A stretch of DNA of 64,000 bases from Thiocapsa bogorovii (GTDB lineage: Bacteria; Pseudomonadota; Gammaproteobacteria; Chromatiales; Chromatiaceae), in contig NZ_CP089309.1 of NCBI RefSeq assembly GCF_021228795.1, positions 992,001 to 1,056,000 of the forward strand. The letters run 5' to 3'. The position numbers were made by a program, and so were the translations under genes. The notes beneath the pieces are model-generated. The model was not told the origin of the DNA. It searched no databases and saw nothing but the letters and a program-made list of their open reading frames with translations. Positions 62,106 to 64,000 of the stretch are shown here, piece after piece. Positions within the stretch are counted from its first letter, which is position 1; every line of letters starts with the position of its first letter.

Positions 62106-63596
62106 TCAGTGCGTCTCCTTCGCCCCGCGGTTGTAGCGATCCTCGAAGCGCACGATGTCGTCCTCGCCGAGATAGCCCCCGGACTGGACCTCGATCAGCT
62201 CGAGCATGATGGTGCCGGGATTCTCCAAGCGATGCGACGAGCCGACCGGGATATAGGTCGACTGATTCTCGGTGAGCAGGAACGCCTTCTCGTCGCAGGT
62301 CACACGCGCAGTCCCGGAGACGACGATCCAGTGCTCGGCCCGATGATGGTGCATCTGTAACGACAGCGATTCGCCCGGCTTCACGATCAGTCGCTTGACT
62401 TGGTAGCGCGGCCCCTGCCCGATGGCCTCGTAAGACCCCCAGGGACGATGGACCCGCTGGTGGTGGCGATACTCGTTGCGCTGCTCGTGCTGTAGGAATT
62501 GGGTCACCGCCTTGACGTCCTGCGCATGCTCTTTGGACACGACCAGGACGGCATCCGGTGTCTCGACCACGATCAGGTCCTCGACCCCGACGGCGGCCAG
62601 CATCCGGTGGTGGGCAATCAAGAGATTGTTGCGAGCGTCGTGGACGAAGGCATCGCCGTCGAGCACATTGCCGGCCGCATCCTGATCGCGCACCTCCCAG
62701 AGCGCCGACCAGGCGCCGACGTCGGACCAGCCGACATCCAAGGGCACGACGACCGCGGGCGGACCGGCACCCCCGGTGTCCCGTGCCAGGGGCTCCATCA
62801 CGGCATAGTCGATCGAGTCGCCCGGACAGGCACCGAAGTGTTCGGCATCCAGACGGAGAAAGTCCCCGTCGTGGGTCGCCGCCTCGAAGGCGTCCGCCAC
62901 GGCTTGCGCGATATCCGGACGGAACCGCTCGATCAACCCCAGCCAGAGCGATGCGCGCAAGACGAAAATGCCACTGTTCCAGAGGTATTGGCCGGATTCT
63001 AGATAGCCCTCGGCCGTCTCGACATCCGGCTTTTCGACAAAGCCGTTGAGCAGATAGGCGTTCCCGGCGAGACCGTCGACCTCGTAAGCCGGACCCTGCC
63101 GGATGTATCCGTAGCCCGTCTCGGGCTTGCTCGGAACGATCCCGAACGTGACAACGGCGCCTTCGCGCGCAATCAAGCAGGCATCGGCGACGGCCGCTCG
63201 GAAACCGACCTCGTTGCGGATGGTATGGTCGGCCGGCATCACCAGCAGGACCGGATCGCTCCCGCCTCGGATCGCCGCCAGCGCCGCCAGACTCAGCGCC
63301 GGTGCAGTATTGCGTCCCTTTGGCTCAAGGATGATCTCGGCCGGACGACGACCCATCACGCGAAACTGCTCGGCAACCAGGAAGCGGTGCGACTCGTTGC
63401 AGACCACGATGGGATCGATCTGGCCAACGGCTTGGCGCGGGTGCTCCTCGTCGAGCCCGTCGAGCCGGCGCACCGTCTCCTGCAGCATGGTGTGCTCGCT
63501 GGTGAGCGCCAAGAACTGCTTCGGGTAGGCCTCGCGCGAGAGCGGCCACAGCCGCGTTCCCGAGCCGCCGGAGAGAATGACGGGTTGTAGTGGCAT
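62106..63596 (-). CDS. manC: Mannose-1-phosphate guanylyltransferase / mannose-6-phosphate isomerase (bifunctional)
   Basis: A 496-residue type II phosphomannose isomerase/GDP-mannose pyrophosphorylase. The nucleotidyltransferase motif is VILSGGSGTRLWPLSREAYPKQFL; FVEKPDVETAEGYLESGQYLWNSGIF is the second conserved block. The C-terminal cupin isomerase domain has RPWGSYEAIGQGPRYQVKRLIVKPGESLSLQMHHHRAEHWIVVSGTA with metal-binding histidines. It provides GDP-mannose for exopolysaccharide or O-antigen. The ATG at 63596 has AGGAGT upstream. It lies within 8 kb of galE, but no polysaccharide cluster is adjacent. Confidence 0.95.
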   Translation of the reverse strand: MPLQPVILSGGSGTRLWPLSREAYPKQFLALTSEHTMLQETVRRLDGLDEEHPRQAVGQIDPIVVCNESHRFLVAEQFRVMGRRPAEIILEPKGRNTAPALSLAALAAIRGGSDPVLLVMPADHTIRNEVGFRAAVADACLIAREGAVVTFGIVPSKPETGYGYIRQGPAYEVDGLAGNAYLLNGFVEKPDVETAEGYLESGQYLWNSGIFVLRASLWLGLIERFRPDIAQAVADAFEAATHDGDFLRLDAEHFGACPGDSIDYAVMEPLARDTGGAGPPAVVVPLDVGWSDVGAWSALWEVRDQDAAGNVLDGDAFVHDARNNLLIAHHRMLAAVGVEDLIVVETPDAVLVVSKEHAQDVKAVTQFLQHEQRNEYRHHQRVHRPWGSYEAIGQGPRYQVKRLIVKPGESLSLQMHHHRAEHWIVVSGTARVTCDEKAFLLTENQSTYIPVGSSHRLENPGTIMLELIEVQSGGYLGEDDIVRFEDRYNRGAKETH

Positions 63597-63644
63597 CGAC
63601 GTACTCCTGGTCAAGGATTCCGGATCGTTTACAAGACGTCAAGA

Positions 63645-63851
63645 TTAACGCAATTCGGTCGATGCGACCTCCGAAGCGGTATGCTCGAGCTCGATCGTCA
63701 CACCGGCACTTCGGGTCGACGTGCCCTCGTGAAGCCCGCCGAGCACGGGCTCCTCGCCGATAGACAACGTCACGCGCAGTTGCATCTTCCCCGCGACCGC
63801 CTCACCTGATCCACCAAGGAGAGCTGCGGCCAACTGCACCCGGACGTTCAC
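63645..63851 (-). CDS. Doubtful small open frame upstream of manC
   Basis: A possible 68-codon frame starting at GTG with no clear ribosome binding site. The sequence is polar with alternating hydrophobics (MQLRVTLSIGEEPVLGG, AGVTIELEHTA) and matches no family I know. It could be chance; I list it because the region is otherwise empty. Confidence 0.2.
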   Translation of the reverse strand: MNVRVQLAAALLGGSGEAVAGKMQLRVTLSIGEEPVLGGLHEGTSTRSAGVTIELEHTASEVASTELR

Positions 63852-63880
63852 ACGAACACCGATTTAACCAGAGACCCACG

Positions 63881-64000
63881 ATGAAACCCGACCCGAACCT
63901 GATCGGCGACATCCTGCGCGAAGCCGCAGCCACCGAGATCATGCCGCGCTTTCACAGCATCCTCGCCGAGAGGAAGGCCGACGGCAGCCTTGTCACCGAG
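63881..64000 (+). CDS. Inositol monophosphatase-family protein (5' end only)
   Basis: The first 40 codons are present. PNLIGDILREAAATEIMPRFHSILAERKADGSLVTE matches the N-terminus of the inositol monophosphatase / CysQ superfamily, where a helix is followed by a K-x-DGSLVTE-type loop leading to the metal site. The substrate cannot be determined from this part. The ATG follows a spaced GAGA. Confidence 0.65.
   Translation, partial: MKPDPNLIGDILREAAATEIMPRFHSILAERKADGSLVTE

Overview
The window is high-GC chromosomal DNA from a gammaproteobacterium, most likely a purple sulfur bacterium of the Chromatiaceae. The lineage call rests on a sulfur-globule-type protein gene (30150-30458), gammaproteobacterial gene orders (sdhCDAB-sdhE-ygfX, tamA-tamB, polA near a DUF2782 gene), and dispersed short repeats between genes. 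I cannot name the species from sequence alone.

Layout. 1-4300: the 5' part of rimO, then a decayed stretch (tyrosine-recombinase fragment, truncated N-6 DNA methylase) ending at tRNA-Arg(CCG). 4300-13954: rep helicase, a DUF2782 protein, a TRAP permease pair without its binding protein, a PilZ protein, a glycosyltransferase, a candidate small RNA gene, polA and ygfX. 14275-19223: succinate dehydrogenase sdhC-D-A-B with assembly factor sdhE and a di-haem cytochrome c peroxidase-like protein. 19528-27327: an envelope operon, tamA-tamB-acyltransferase-UPF0104 membrane protein, joined by three ATGA stop/start overlaps. 27520-30913: a voltage-gated sodium channel, a copper chaperone, heptanucleotide repeats, glucokinase, the sulfur globule protein behind an FNR-type site, and a 57-codon membrane peptide.

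31096-36145: an MCE/Mla-like lipid ABC transporter; a decayed nickel/cobalt permease gene (cbiM/nikM) with a NikR-box-like sequence upstream; then a DUF2076 gene and an intact nikR. 36356-39629: the transglutaminase / alpha-E / permuted ATP-grasp cassette, whose frequent partner, a zinc peptidase, lies apart at 58014. 39908-44156: K+ transport (TrkA-like, TrkH) and a B12-dependent ribonucleotide reductase. 44444-47230: a membrane protein, a LysM-HdeA fusion and a YiiX-like hydrolase. 47232-54835: a full beta-oxidation operon (fadE-fadI-fadJ-fadD), then a 235-bp element with inverted ends. 55326-64000: galE, a selenodomain-type glycosyltransferase, a coiled-coil protein, the zinc peptidase, a DUF4139 protein, ychF, the GDP-mannose bifunctional enzyme, and the start of an inositol-phosphatase-like gene.

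The least explained signals are regulatory or repetitive. They are the candidate sRNA downstream of polA (sigma-E-like promoter, two C-rich loops, terminator), the FNR class II arrangement at the sulfur globule gene, the nikR/decayed permease locus, and several families of intergenic repeats.
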